Positions 7,645 to 16,475 of a stretch of DNA of 64,000 bases are shown piece by piece (positions within the stretch are counted from its first letter, which is position 1; every line of letters begins with the position of its first letter). The stretch is from Affinundibacterium nitidum (lineage in GTDB: Bacteria > Pseudomonadota > Gammaproteobacteria > Burkholderiales > Burkholderiaceae_D). The stretch lies in the NCBI RefSeq assembly GCF_014284155.1, contig NZ_JACOFZ010000011.1, positions 1 to 64,000 on the forward strand, read 5' to 3'. The notes below the pieces were generated by a model, which saw only the letters and a list, made by a program, of their open reading frames with translations, was not told where the DNA came from and did not search any database. The position numbers were made by a program, and so were the translations under genes.

Positions 7645-10600
7645 ATGTCATCTAACAAAACTACGAAAAATTCTCCGGAAAAAGTCGCTTCCGATCTGCG
7701 TCAACTACGCGATAAGCTGCGCCAGACCGCTCAAGAGGCCGTAAAACCCAATAAATTCCATAGCAAGGCAAAGCCAGCTGCGGTCAAAGATAGTCGAGAT
7801 CTTGATAAAAATAATGCGGAAAAAGCAATAAAATCGAGCGCACAGAGCCCGATGAATAAGCAGAATCCTCAGCCTGAGTCGCAAAAGCGGACTGCAAAGC
7901 CTTTGCCCAATGAGCGCAAGCAAGAGCCCGCAACCACCTTTCGTAACCCGATTCCCACAATAACTTATCCGGAAGAGTTACCGGTTTCTGGGCGTCGACA
8001 AGAAATTGCGACTGCCTTGCAAGAAAATCAGGTCGTGATTGTGTGTGGTGAAACGGGCTCAGGAAAAACGACCCAATTGCCGAAAATTTGCCTCGAACTC
8101 GGACGAGGGCAAAAAGGGTTGATTGGGCACACGCAGCCACGTAGGATCGCCGCTTCATCAACGGCCAAGCGTATCGCGCAGGAGCTTAATTCTCCACTCG
8201 GGGAACATGTCGGTTTTAAAGTACGCTTTACTGATACCTTGAGCAAAGGTGCCTCAGTCAAATTGATGACCGATGGTATTTTGCTGGCGGAGACGCAGAA
8301 TGATCCTTTGCTGCGTCAGTATGACACCATCATCATCGACGAGGCACATGAACGTAGTCTAAACATCGATTTCTTGCTGGGATATCTCAAGCAAATCTTA
8401 CCGAAACGTCGTGATCTGAAAGTGATCATTACTTCAGCGACCATCGATGCGCAACGCTTCGCCAATCATTTTGCTGATGGCGGTAAAGCCGCACCCATCA
8501 TTGAAGTGTCAGGGCGCTTGTATCCGGTAGAAGTTCGTTACCGCCCCGTACAAGAAGGTGAAAAAGACAAAGAGCGCGATTTGATGGTGGCGATCACCGA
8601 TGCAGTTGACGAGTTGTGCCGTTTAGGATCCGGCGATGTCTTGGTGTTTCTGCCAGGTGAACGTGAAATTCGCGATGCCGCGGAAGCCTTACGTAAGCAT
8701 CATCCACCGCATGTAGAAATTTTACCTTTGTTTGCTCGTCTTTCTGCGCAAGAGCAAGAACGGGTGTTCAAAACTTCGAATGCGCGACGCATTGTGCTGG
8801 CGACCAACGTTGCAGAAACATCTCTGACAGTGCCAGGAATTCGTTACGTGGTCGATGCGGGATTGGCTCGTGTGAAGCGCTACAGCTATCGCAATAAAGT
8901 CGAACAATTACAGATCGAGCCAGTTGCACAGTCGGCGGCTAACCAACGCGCAGGTCGTTGCGGTCGTGTGGCAGCAGGTGTTTGCATACGGCTTTATGAC
9001 GAACAAGAATTTAAACAGCGCCCGCCGTTTACTGAGCCAGAGATTTTACGCTCGTCTTTAGCGGCGGTTATCTTGCGCATGAAGTCTTTGCGTTTGACTG
9101 ATGTAGAAACTTTCCCCTTTATCGAACCACCGATGGGGCGTGCCATCGCAGACGGTTACCAACTCTTACAAGAGTTAGGCGCCATGGATGACAGCAATCA
9201 GTTGACGGCTGTCGGTCGCGAACTCGCTAAGCTTCCGCTTGATCCTAGAGTGGGTCGCATGATCTTGGCTGCGCGCGACAACCAAGCATTAAGCGAAGTG
9301 CTGATCATTGCTGCGGCTTTATCGGTGCAAGACCCGCGCGATAGACCGATGGATGCGCAGAGTGCAGCAGATCTCGCGCATAAAAAATTCGCAGATGAAA
9401 AATCTGAGTTTTCTTCTTACCTAAAAATATGGAAGTGGTTTGAAGATGCTGTGGAACACAAGAAAACCAATCGCCAATTGCAAGAAAATTGCCGCAGTAA
9501 TTTCTTAAGCCAAATGCGCTTGCGCGAATGGCGTGAAGTTCATTCGCAATTGCTGACGATCGTGAAGGAACAAGGCTGGCGTTTAAACGAAGCTCCCGCG
9601 ACCTACGAGCAATTACATCTCGCTTTGTTGACTGGTTTGCTCGGTAATATTGGATTCAAATCTGAAGAAGATTCTCACTATCTTGGCGCGCGTGGCATCA
9701 AATTTTATGTGTGGCCCGGTTCTTATCTGGCGAAGAAAGCTGGTAAGTGGATTATGGCAGCGGAGTTGGTTGATACCACACGTTTGTATGGACGCTGCCT
9801 AGCACAAATTCAACCTGAATGGTTAGAAAAGGTCGGCGGTCATCTTCTGAAAAAATCATATGGTGAGCCGCGATGGGAAAAGCGTACAGGGCAGGTCTCA
9901 GGCTTTGAACGGGCAACGCTATACGGTTTGGTGGTGTATAGCCAACGGCGCATTCAATATGGATTGACCCATCCAGCAGAAGCACGAGAAATCTTCATTC
10001 GTGAAGCCTTGGTTGAAGGGGATTTTGACACACGTGCACCATTCCTCGCCTATAACCAGAAACTGGTACGTGAAATCGAAAACATTGAACATAAATCACG
10101 ACGCCAAGACGTCTTGGTCGATGATCATTTGATTGCGGCATTCTACGACAAGCACCTGCCTGCGGATGTATATAACGCTGTCTTGTTCGAGCAATGGCAT
10201 AAAGAAGCGACGAAGAATAATCCGAAATTACTCTATCTAAATAAAGACGAATTGATGCGGCATGAGGCGGCTGGTATCACCACTGATGTCTTTCCTAAGA
10301 CTATGCAGGTGTCGGGTGTTGCTTTGCAGTTGTCCTATCATTTTGAACCGGGTAGTCCACGTGATGGCGTCACTTTGTGGGTGCCTTTATTCTCCTTGAA
10401 TCAAGTGTCGAACGAGCGTTGTGAGTGGTTAGTGCCGGGTATGGTTAAAGAGAAAGTACAACTCTTGCTGAAATCTTTGCCACAAAAGATTCGTCGTCAT
10501 TGCGTTCCTTTGCCAGACTACGCTGCTGGATTTTGTGAGCGCAATGATTTCGGTAAAGGGAACTTTCTTGATACGCTTATCGCCGATATACGTGATCAAA

Positions 10601-11790
10601 AAGGCTTGCAGTGTTTGACGACAGACTTCAAGTTCGAATTGCTACCGCCCCACTTGACGATGAACTTCAAAGTAATCGATGAGCATGGACGTCAGTTAGA
10701 AATGGGGCGCAATCTGGCGAGCTTGCGCGCCGAGTTTGGCGCACAAGCGCGAGAAAGTTTTCAAAAAATTGCGAGCGCTGATAAATTGGCTTTATTGGAG
10801 GGTGGAAAGCTCCTTGCGAATAAAGATACAACGAGCCATGCATCTAGCCCAGCAAATAAGTCAGCAAATAAGCTAGAGCATAAGCATGCGGCATCTTCGC
10901 CGCGATCAGACGCGCTCACTGCACAGCCAGCCGCTATGGCGCAGGAGAACATCACCGCCTGGACTTTCGATGAATTACCTGAGTTACTTGAGGTTCAGCA
11001 GGGAAAACAGACTCTAATTGGTTACCCAGCATTGGTCGACAAACAAACGCATTGCGTGATTGAGGTATTTGATGATCCTGATGAAGCAGCTCGGATACAT
11101 CACATAGGCTTGCGCCGTTTGTTTGCATTGCAAATGCGTGAACAATTGAAATTCCTAGAAAAAAATGTTCCTGGCCTGCAGCAAATGGGGATGCAATTTA
11201 TGTCCTTGGGTTCGCAGGAAGAATTGCGCGAGCAAATTATTACGACTGCTTTAGACCGCGCGTTTATGCAGTCGCCATTGCCTAAGAATTCTGGGGAGTT
11301 CAATCGACGCCGTGAAGAAGGTAAGGCAAGGTTGAATCTGTTAGCCAACGAAATTGCACGGCTCGCGGGATTAATCTTGGCCGAATATTACAGCCTGCCG
11401 AAAAAGCTGCAAGGACTAAAAGCCCATGTGCAAGCTGCCGCAGATATGCAACAACAGCTACAACAACTAGTGACCAAACGATTTATTGCAGAAGTCGATT
11501 TTGTGCAGTTAGCCCATTATCCGCGTTATTTGAAAGCGATCACGGTGCGCATGGATAAATTACGCGCTGATCCAGCGCGCGATTCAAAGTTGATGACAGA
11601 GTGGAATACGGTTGCCGCTCCATGGCAAAGAACACCACGCCGATCAGGTGCTGATGCCGATCCAAAATTAGTTGAGTTTCGCTGGTTGTTGGAAGAGTTG
11701 CGCGTGTCCTTGTTCGCACAAGAGTTGAGGACGCCGATGCCGGTATCGGTGAAGCGCTTGCAGAAGGTGTGGGAGAGTTTGTTGCGTTAA
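7645..11790 (+). CDS. hrpA: ATP-dependent RNA helicase HrpA
   Basis: Large DEAH-box RNA helicase of 1381 residues, close to the usual 1300. The first 110 residues are a low-complexity, Lys/Gln-rich extension. Helicase motifs follow: I GETGSGKTTQ (about 134), Ia TQPRRIAA, II DEAH (about 232), III SAT, V NVAETSLTVPGI and VI QRAGRCGR (about 436). After these come the winged-helix/ratchet and OB-type regions and the long HrpA-specific C-terminal part. In this family the enzyme unwinds RNA and helps rescue stalled ribosomes. A variable Ala/Ser-rich linker sits at about residues 1050-1100. The ATG at 7645 has AGGA only two bases upstream, so initiation may be leaderless. Confidence 0.96.
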   Translation: MSSNKTTKNSPEKVASDLRQLRDKLRQTAQEAVKPNKFHSKAKPAAVKDSRDLDKNNAEKAIKSSAQSPMNKQNPQPESQKRTAKPLPNERKQEPATTFRNPIPTITYPEELPVSGRRQEIATALQENQVVIVCGETGSGKTTQLPKICLELGRGQKGLIGHTQPRRIAASSTAKRIAQELNSPLGEHVGFKVRFTDTLSKGASVKLMTDGILLAETQNDPLLRQYDTIIIDEAHERSLNIDFLLGYLKQILPKRRDLKVIITSATIDAQRFANHFADGGKAAPIIEVSGRLYPVEVRYRPVQEGEKDKERDLMVAITDAVDELCRLGSGDVLVFLPGEREIRDAAEALRKHHPPHVEILPLFARLSAQEQERVFKTSNARRIVLATNVAETSLTVPGIRYVVDAGLARVKRYSYRNKVEQLQIEPVAQSAANQRAGRCGRVAAGVCIRLYDEQEFKQRPPFTEPEILRSSLAAVILRMKSLRLTDVETFPFIEPPMGRAIADGYQLLQELGAMDDSNQLTAVGRELAKLPLDPRVGRMILAARDNQALSEVLIIAAALSVQDPRDRPMDAQSAADLAHKKFADEKSEFSSYLKIWKWFEDAVEHKKTNRQLQENCRSNFLSQMRLREWREVHSQLLTIVKEQGWRLNEAPATYEQLHLALLTGLLGNIGFKSEEDSHYLGARGIKFYVWPGSYLAKKAGKWIMAAELVDTTRLYGRCLAQIQPEWLEKVGGHLLKKSYGEPRWEKRTGQVSGFERATLYGLVVYSQRRIQYGLTHPAEAREIFIREALVEGDFDTRAPFLAYNQKLVREIENIEHKSRRQDVLVDDHLIAAFYDKHLPADVYNAVLFEQWHKEATKNNPKLLYLNKDELMRHEAAGITTDVFPKTMQVSGVALQLSYHFEPGSPRDGVTLWVPLFSLNQVSNERCEWLVPGMVKEKVQLLLKSLPQKIRRHCVPLPDYAAGFCERNDFGKGNFLDTLIADIRDQKGLQCLTTDFKFELLPPHLTMNFKVIDEHGRQLEMGRNLASLRAEFGAQARESFQKIASADKLALLEGGKLLANKDTTSHASSPANKSANKLEHKHAASSPRSDALTAQPAAMAQENITAWTFDELPELLEVQQGKQTLIGYPALVDKQTHCVIEVFDDPDEAARIHHIGLRRLFALQMREQLKFLEKNVPGLQQMGMQFMSLGSQEELREQIITTALDRAFMQSPLPKNSGEFNRRREEGKARLNLLANEIARLAGLILAEYYSLPKKLQGLKAHVQAAADMQQQLQQLVTKRFIAEVDFVQLAHYPRYLKAITVRMDKLRADPARDSKLMTEWNTVAAPWQRTPRRSGADADPKLVEFRWLLEELRVSLFAQELRTPMPVSVKRLQKVWESLLR

Positions 11791-11856
11791 ATATTGACCA
11801 CTGGACGGGCTGCTTGCAGCATCGTCGTTAGTTTTTACCTATGTAGGTTACTAAAG

Positions 11857-12522
11857 CTAAGTCAATGCACCAGACCAATACTCGCCCAATGCCGCTCGCA
11901 GTTCGGTATGAAATTCTGGACGAATCGGTTCGAACATTTTATGTGCCAACAACTGCTGTAGATGGTCGGGATAGTCGAGTGATTGCCATAGACCTCGCAT
12001 GAGTGCGTAGGTGCGCATTAGTAGCGTGACGCCACGGCCCGCTTCGAGGGCGAAGATTAGATCGACTTGCTTTCCGGTGTCGACCAGAGCGCGCGTGAGT
12101 TCAAACTTAAAGGCATACAAAAAATCATCGCTGAGATTCTGCTCCAAAACGCTGTAGGACATCGCGTCTAGCCTAAGAAACTCCGGATGAGACTGTACAT
12201 AATTCGTCACCGTGGCAATCAGTTCTTTGGCGAGTTCCTGCTTTAGTTTTTTGTTCGGTTTTTTGGTCGAGCTCAGTAGGCTTAGGCACCGGTGAATACT
12301 CGATAGTAATCCGGAAAATTCTTCCGCTAGCAGTGCCAAGAAAATCTCTTCTTTGGTACTGAAATACAGATAAACAGTACCTTTTGCAAGGCCTGCTTGG
12401 GTCGCGATCGTGGCGACTGCTGGAAGTTGTCGGTCATCTGCGAGAAATAAGTCGCGAGCCGCACTGAGAATGAGGCTGCGTTTGATCTGCTTTTCGTCAC
12501 TGCTGATAGCGCGTGTTTTCAT
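11857..12522 (-). CDS. TetR-family transcriptional regulator
   Basis: Repressor-type protein of 221 residues. The N-terminal DNA-binding domain (about 12-60) has the TetR pattern: ILSAARDLFLADD, the helix-turn-helix VATIATQAGLAKGTVYLYF, then STKEEIFLALL. The remainder is a helical ligand domain that is not diagnostic. It is the third gene after an SDR and an NAD(P)-binding protein, with gaps of 15 and 25 bp, so all three are probably one operon. Palindromes of the form AAATGACC-N3-GGTCATTT in the leader of the first gene are the likely operators, which makes this an autorepressor. The Shine-Dalgarno is weak, as often in coupled genes. The inducer is unknown. Confidence 0.9.
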   Translation of the reverse strand: MKTRAISSDEKQIKRSLILSAARDLFLADDRQLPAVATIATQAGLAKGTVYLYFSTKEEIFLALLAEEFSGLLSSIHRCLSLLSSTKKPNKKLKQELAKELIATVTNYVQSHPEFLRLDAMSYSVLEQNLSDDFLYAFKFELTRALVDTGKQVDLIFALEAGRGVTLLMRTYALMRGLWQSLDYPDHLQQLLAHKMFEPIRPEFHTELRAALGEYWSGALT

Positions 12523-12547
12523 GTTTGATGGAAGTTGTGTTGTAGTC

Positions 12548-13198
12548 TTATTTTAGCTTTGTTTGCGTATAGATTGCGTCGGATTCAATCACAACTTTTC
12601 CTTTCACATCAGACTTAGCTAGTGCCCACATCATGCTCGCCACTTTGGTGGTACTCACCGCACGATAACGCAGGGGCAAGAGTGGTGCAAGCATCTTGGC
12701 CAAGAAAATGGCGATCGCTTCGCCTTGTCGTTTTTCGGGGCGAGGTCCGCCATCAAGAAAAGAAGGGCGGACAATACCGAGTTTGGCAAAACCTAGGTTT
12801 TCTAAATCCGCCTCAACTTTGCCTTTCACTTGCAAATAGAAGGAACCTGAAGTTGCATCGGCACCCAGCGATGAGTTGTACACAAATGTTGATACCCCCG
12901 CGTCTTTGGTGATACTTGCTGCCCGTAGGACATAGTCGTGATCAATGGTCCAAAATGCCTCGCGAGTTCCTGCGATCTTCATCGTGGTGCCGAGCGCACA
13001 GAGGGCAACATTTGCCTGCCACCACGACGCGTCTAGGGGAAGATTGTCGAAATCGACGATAGGGTTCCTTAACTTCGCGTGAGGCGGCAATGGTTTTCTC
13101 GTTGGTGCGATCACTTCGCTGATCGTAGTATCTTCTAGCGCTTGTTGCAGCAACTGTTGCCCGACAAGTCCTGTCGCGCCAAGTATTAGGCATTTCAT
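12548..13198 (-). CDS. NAD(P)-binding short-chain epimerase-like protein
   Basis: Protein of 216 residues with an N-terminal Rossmann nucleotide-binding motif (KCLILGATGLVGQQLLQQAL) and an atypical-SDR active site pattern Y-L-Q-V-K (about residue 126-130) preceded by a serine (VYNSSLGADA). It resembles the HTATIP2/YwnB-like group of NAD(P)H-binding proteins; the substrate is unknown. AAGGAG stands before the ATG. The gene is 15 bp downstream of the SDR gene and upstream of the TetR gene. Co-expression with an SDR and its repressor suggests an inducible redox or detoxification unit, which is inference only. Confidence 0.82.
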   Translation of the reverse strand: MKCLILGATGLVGQQLLQQALEDTTISEVIAPTRKPLPPHAKLRNPIVDFDNLPLDASWWQANVALCALGTTMKIAGTREAFWTIDHDYVLRAASITKDAGVSTFVYNSSLGADATSGSFYLQVKGKVEADLENLGFAKLGIVRPSFLDGGPRPEKRQGEAIAIFLAKMLAPLLPLRYRAVSTTKVASMMWALAKSDVKGKVVIESDAIYTQTKLK

Positions 13199-13213
13199 AT
13201 CGCCACTCCTTCT

Positions 13214-13999
13214 TTAGTTTTTCATTAAGAGATAAGCTAATTTGGTTTGAATGCTGCGCGATGCAAAACGATTTGAGAAGATCGTCAACTTATTGATTAA
13301 GCCTGGTACTACACTCGCTTTTCCTGCAAAAAGGGCTTTCAAGCCTATCGCTGCAACGGGTTTGGATTGCATCATCACCATGCGTTGATAGAGCGTTGCT
13401 TTTTGTCCTGAGACTTGTAAGAAACTGGTTGCCGTAATACCAGGAGATAACACACTTACTTTGATGTTGTGCTTGGCTAACTCATGATGTAGCGCTTCGC
13501 CAAACAACAGCACATAGGCTTTGGAAGCCGAATAGGCCGCATAAGTAGGCGTGGCTTGGTAGGCACCGATACTGGCGACTAGCAAAATGTTCCCACCTCC
13601 ATGTTGTTTCATATCTTGGGCGAATACGTGGGTAAGGGCTGTTAAGGAGAACATGTTGAGCTTGAGCATCTCTTCCGTTTTACTCAAGGCTTGATCGAGA
13701 AACTCACCAAATAAGCCAAAGCCGGCATTGTTGATGAGCGTCGTAATTCGTATTCCTTGTGCATCGAGGGTTTGCTTTAGTTCCGATGCTGCTTCCGTGG
13801 TGCTCAAGTCTCGCCCCAGTACTTTTACTTTCACAGCATATCGATGTTCGAGTTGTGCCGCGAGTTCTTGCATCGGTTCGATGCGGCGCGCAACCAATAC
13901 TAAATTTGAACCGCGTTCAGCCAGTAAATGGGCGAAATCGATACCGAATCCGCTTGAAGCTCCAGTGACTAATGCCCAGGTGTTTGTTAAGTCTTTCAT
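13214..13999 (-). CDS. Short-chain dehydrogenase/reductase
   Basis: Classical SDR of 261 residues, first gene of the TetR operon. The cofactor motif TGASSGFG (about 14-21), the NNAG motif (about 90), the catalytic Ser in LLVASIGAY and the catalytic Y-x-x-x-K (YSASKAY, about 155-160) are all present. The C-terminal end RSIQTKLAYLLMKN matches the DltE/YqjQ-like SDR group often annotated as ketoacyl or general oxidoreductases. GAGG is placed before the ATG. It has an unusually long leader of about 110 bases that contains three palindromes (14027-14109). The substrate cannot be inferred. Confidence 0.88.
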   Translation of the reverse strand: MKDLTNTWALVTGASSGFGIDFAHLLAERGSNLVLVARRIEPMQELAAQLEHRYAVKVKVLGRDLSTTEAASELKQTLDAQGIRITTLINNAGFGLFGEFLDQALSKTEEMLKLNMFSLTALTHVFAQDMKQHGGGNILLVASIGAYQATPTYAAYSASKAYVLLFGEALHHELAKHNIKVSVLSPGITATSFLQVSGQKATLYQRMVMMQSKPVAAIGLKALFAGKASVVPGLINKLTIFSNRFASRSIQTKLAYLLMKN

Positions 14000-14026
14000 T
14001 TTACTATCCTCACTTCATTGAATTTT

Positions 14027-14109
14027 AAATGACTGATGGTCATTTGTGTTTGAAAATTAAATGACCAGAGGTCATTTTTCTTGTAAAAAGAAATGACCGT
14101 TGGTCATTT
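14027..14109. promoter_or_regulatory. Three phased TetR-type operators
   Basis: Three 19-bp palindromes lie in a row: 14027-14045 (AAATGACTGATGGTCATTT, one mismatch), 14059-14077 (AAATGACCAGAGGTCATTT, perfect) and 14091-14109 (AAATGACCGTTGGTCATTT, perfect). Their centres are exactly 32 bp apart, about three helical turns, so all face the same side of the DNA. They fit the operator style of TetR-family proteins, and the operon encodes one. They lie between the predicted promoter and the SDR start codon. Confidence 0.85.
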
Positions 14110-14116
14110 ACTCGTT

Positions 14117-14145
14117 ATCATAGAAAAACATGAACTCACGGTCAA
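14117..14145 (-). promoter_or_regulatory. Sigma-70 promoter of the SDR-TetR operon
   Basis: On the minus strand, TTGACC (14145-14140) and TATGAT (14122-14117) are separated by exactly 17 bp; each differs from consensus by one base. Transcription would start near 14110, at the edge of the first operator palindrome. Confidence 0.7.
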
Positions 14146-14259
14146 GCGAGTTCTTTAGAAAATACTTTCTAAAGATTGTCATTTAGTTCTTATTTGGAAA
14201 CTCACGATGGCGTAGGAAAGTCCTTGTGATTCGAAAAGTGATGTAGTACCTGTCGATAC

Positions 14260-14829
14260 TTACCAAGAAGGTTTGCGTCTGCCTTTTGCCCAGTCCGTAT
14301 GAGTCGGGCTCGCGTCGATTTGCAAATCATCGGTGGTCATGAACAGATACTTGCTGCCCACACGCCCACGATAGATGCTCTTGGCCTCCGATACGGTTCG
14401 AGTTACGGCTGCTAAATTCCAAGCATCGGCCATGCTGCACTTCACAGTGCCTGTGAGGAATAAGGGGTGACGGTGGAAACGTCCCCAATTGCGTGCCTGT
14501 TTTGCGTGAATCTGTTGATTTTTGCTGAGACTTTTTTGCGCCCATGCCCAAGTGAAGCTGCCGCTAGTCTCATCATATATGCCAACACTTTGAAAGTGGC
14601 AGGTCGCCGTTCGGTCTCCTGCGAACTTGAAAACGATGACCCCAGCGTCGAGATCTGCGGTCCAACCAGTCTCCTTACCATACTGCCAGTTTGCCGCATG
14701 CTGACGATTGTGCTCAAGCATCTCGTTGAATGCGGTTTGCATGAACAAGCGTGCGCCTTCATCTGGTGAAGATGAAGTTCCCTTAGAGAGAAAAGATAGT
14801 AGGAAATTAGTAAATTTGAGCATAATCAC
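14260..14829 (-). CDS. Conserved protein of the DUF6882-like type, function unknown
   Basis: Protein of 189 residues. The core 'GWTADLDAGVIVFKFAGDRTATCHF' region, the following 'GIYDETSGSFTWAWAQ' segment and the Trp-rich pattern resemble the family I remember as DUF6882, which has no known function; this assignment is from memory and should be checked. The N-terminus (MLKFTNFLLSFLSKG) is hydrophobic but short and not a clear signal peptide. Two starts two codons apart (14829 or 14823) are possible. It stands alone between the SDR operon promoter and an intergenic region of 250 bp. Confidence 0.65.
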   Translation of the reverse strand: MIMLKFTNFLLSFLSKGTSSSPDEGARLFMQTAFNEMLEHNRQHAANWQYGKETGWTADLDAGVIVFKFAGDRTATCHFQSVGIYDETSGSFTWAWAQKSLSKNQQIHAKQARNWGRFHRHPLFLTGTVKCSMADAWNLAAVTRTVSEAKSIYRGRVGSKYLFMTTDDLQIDASPTHTDWAKGRRKPSW

Positions 14830-15081
14830 GAGCGAAAGCCGTCAACGTACCACGGTCACTATAAACTCATGTGCTAGGCATTGATACGACAAATACAAAC
14901 AAGATTTCACATGAATTTGCGAAATGAGTGTTGCATTATATCATTATTTTTAGCATTGCCTAATTTGTAGGCACTGCAAGCCATTGGCATATACTCGTTT
15001 GCGTTGTGTTCTTTTGCAAAAAATTCTTGATAGTACGTCGAATCGTGAGATCGAAATTTTATTAAAAGAGAAAGATAGGCC

Positions 15082-16290
15082 TTAAAAACGCATTTTGAAA
15101 TTAAACCGGTTAAGTACAGCAACTAGGGTAAAGATGAATGCAGCATATAGCACGCATGCCAATATTCCTATCGCCCCAGTCAATTGATGAAGTGGAGAGT
15201 GCCATCCCGTCATCCCATAAATTGCTTCAACGATGAAAGGGATCAGATAGCAAACTAAGGGATTGACTGCCGCAGGTTCAAAAAGGGATATCCAACTGTG
15301 AAGTTTTTTGAGATCAATCAAATAATACAAGACCGAAAAAAAACCGACGCAGATAGCAGCCGAATAAAAACACCAGCTTGGTGTTGCATAGATTTTCGAA
15401 ATAGCGAAATAGGGACGCAGAAGCGCTGCCGAGAGGGCTAAGGAACATGCGAACGATACGGCCTTAATAAAACGTCCTTGGATAGTAGTGGAGATGGCGC
15501 CATCAAAAAAGATCATGCTACAAACGAGCCCCGATAGTACGATCGTGGTATGGGCTGCATGTGCATCTTGACTCAGCAGGAAGCGAAATCCCAGATGCAG
15601 CGTACTAAAAGTAGAGTGACTGAGGGCATAGTAGACGGTGCAAATGAGAATCGCGATTAGCAAAGGAAAAATTCGCGTTGGGTTCAATAGAAAGATTAAG
15701 CTACTCAGCAAGTAGGCCCAGCCGATTAAACCAAGAATTCCCCACCATTGAACGCTCATCCAAGAGTTATTCTGGTCACCTCGATAGCAAGCCGCTAATA
15801 TCAACAGCAAAAGCATGCCTGCGAGTTTGCCAGTTCGATTCCAAACCGGATTGTCGAAACGATATACACCCCATATCATCATAAACGCGAGGTATGAAAG
15901 CATGGACCAGGTTGCGATCGGTATCAGCATTTTACTTTCATCGAAGCCCGATTCCGCATTAACCATGAAGAGTCCCATCGTGATCAGGGCGAGGGCTCTA
16001 GCGAAGATGTGTTGAATGATTTGCCTAGAAGTTTCTCCTCGGCTGATTCTAGTTTTGATGCCGAATGGAATTGACATTCCTACGATGAATAAGAAGGCTG
16101 GGAATACCACATCGGGAAAACTCATAGCATCAACCTCTGCAGGCATGTGTTTGAGCCATGCGGAGATTCCACTGATACCATGTAGCTCATTGACAATAAC
16201 CATTAGAAAAAAGGTGATGCCTCGAAACGCGTCGATCGATAAAATACGAGCTGATTTGATCGGCGAATCGCTAGATTGGGTTGTTATCAT
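15082..16290 (-). CDS. Multi-pass membrane protein, DUF5009 / heparan-alpha-glucosaminide N-acetyltransferase-like
   Basis: Inner-membrane protein of 402 residues with about ten hydrophobic helices. It opens with the family signature RILSIDAFRGITFFLMVIVN and 'FPDVVFPAFLFIVGMSIPFG' (about residues 16-75), seen in the DUF5009/HGSNAT-like and YeiB-like membrane acyltransferase group. Relatives transfer acetyl groups to sugars across a membrane, so modification of an envelope sugar is plausible but not shown here. It is a single-gene unit pointing away from the binding-protein gene at 16476. Confidence 0.75.
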   Translation of the reverse strand: MITTQSSDSPIKSARILSIDAFRGITFFLMVIVNELHGISGISAWLKHMPAEVDAMSFPDVVFPAFLFIVGMSIPFGIKTRISRGETSRQIIQHIFARALALITMGLFMVNAESGFDESKMLIPIATWSMLSYLAFMMIWGVYRFDNPVWNRTGKLAGMLLLLILAACYRGDQNNSWMSVQWWGILGLIGWAYLLSSLIFLLNPTRIFPLLIAILICTVYYALSHSTFSTLHLGFRFLLSQDAHAAHTTIVLSGLVCSMIFFDGAISTTIQGRFIKAVSFACSLALSAALLRPYFAISKIYATPSWCFYSAAICVGFFSVLYYLIDLKKLHSWISLFEPAAVNPLVCYLIPFIVEAIYGMTGWHSPLHQLTGAIGILACVLYAAFIFTLVAVLNRFNFKMRF

Positions 16291-16475
16291 TGAGTATGCT
16301 TTCTCAACATGAGTGATTGATGTTAAGGCTTACTTTAATGGAACGGCTGCAGTTTGACTATGCTGAGATCTACTTTCCAGGATAAGGGAATTTACCTATT
16401 ATCTAAATCTACTCGGCAGTGTTCAATCACATCACTTGTTAGACATTTTCTATATTCGGAAAGCATCGCGCTAAT

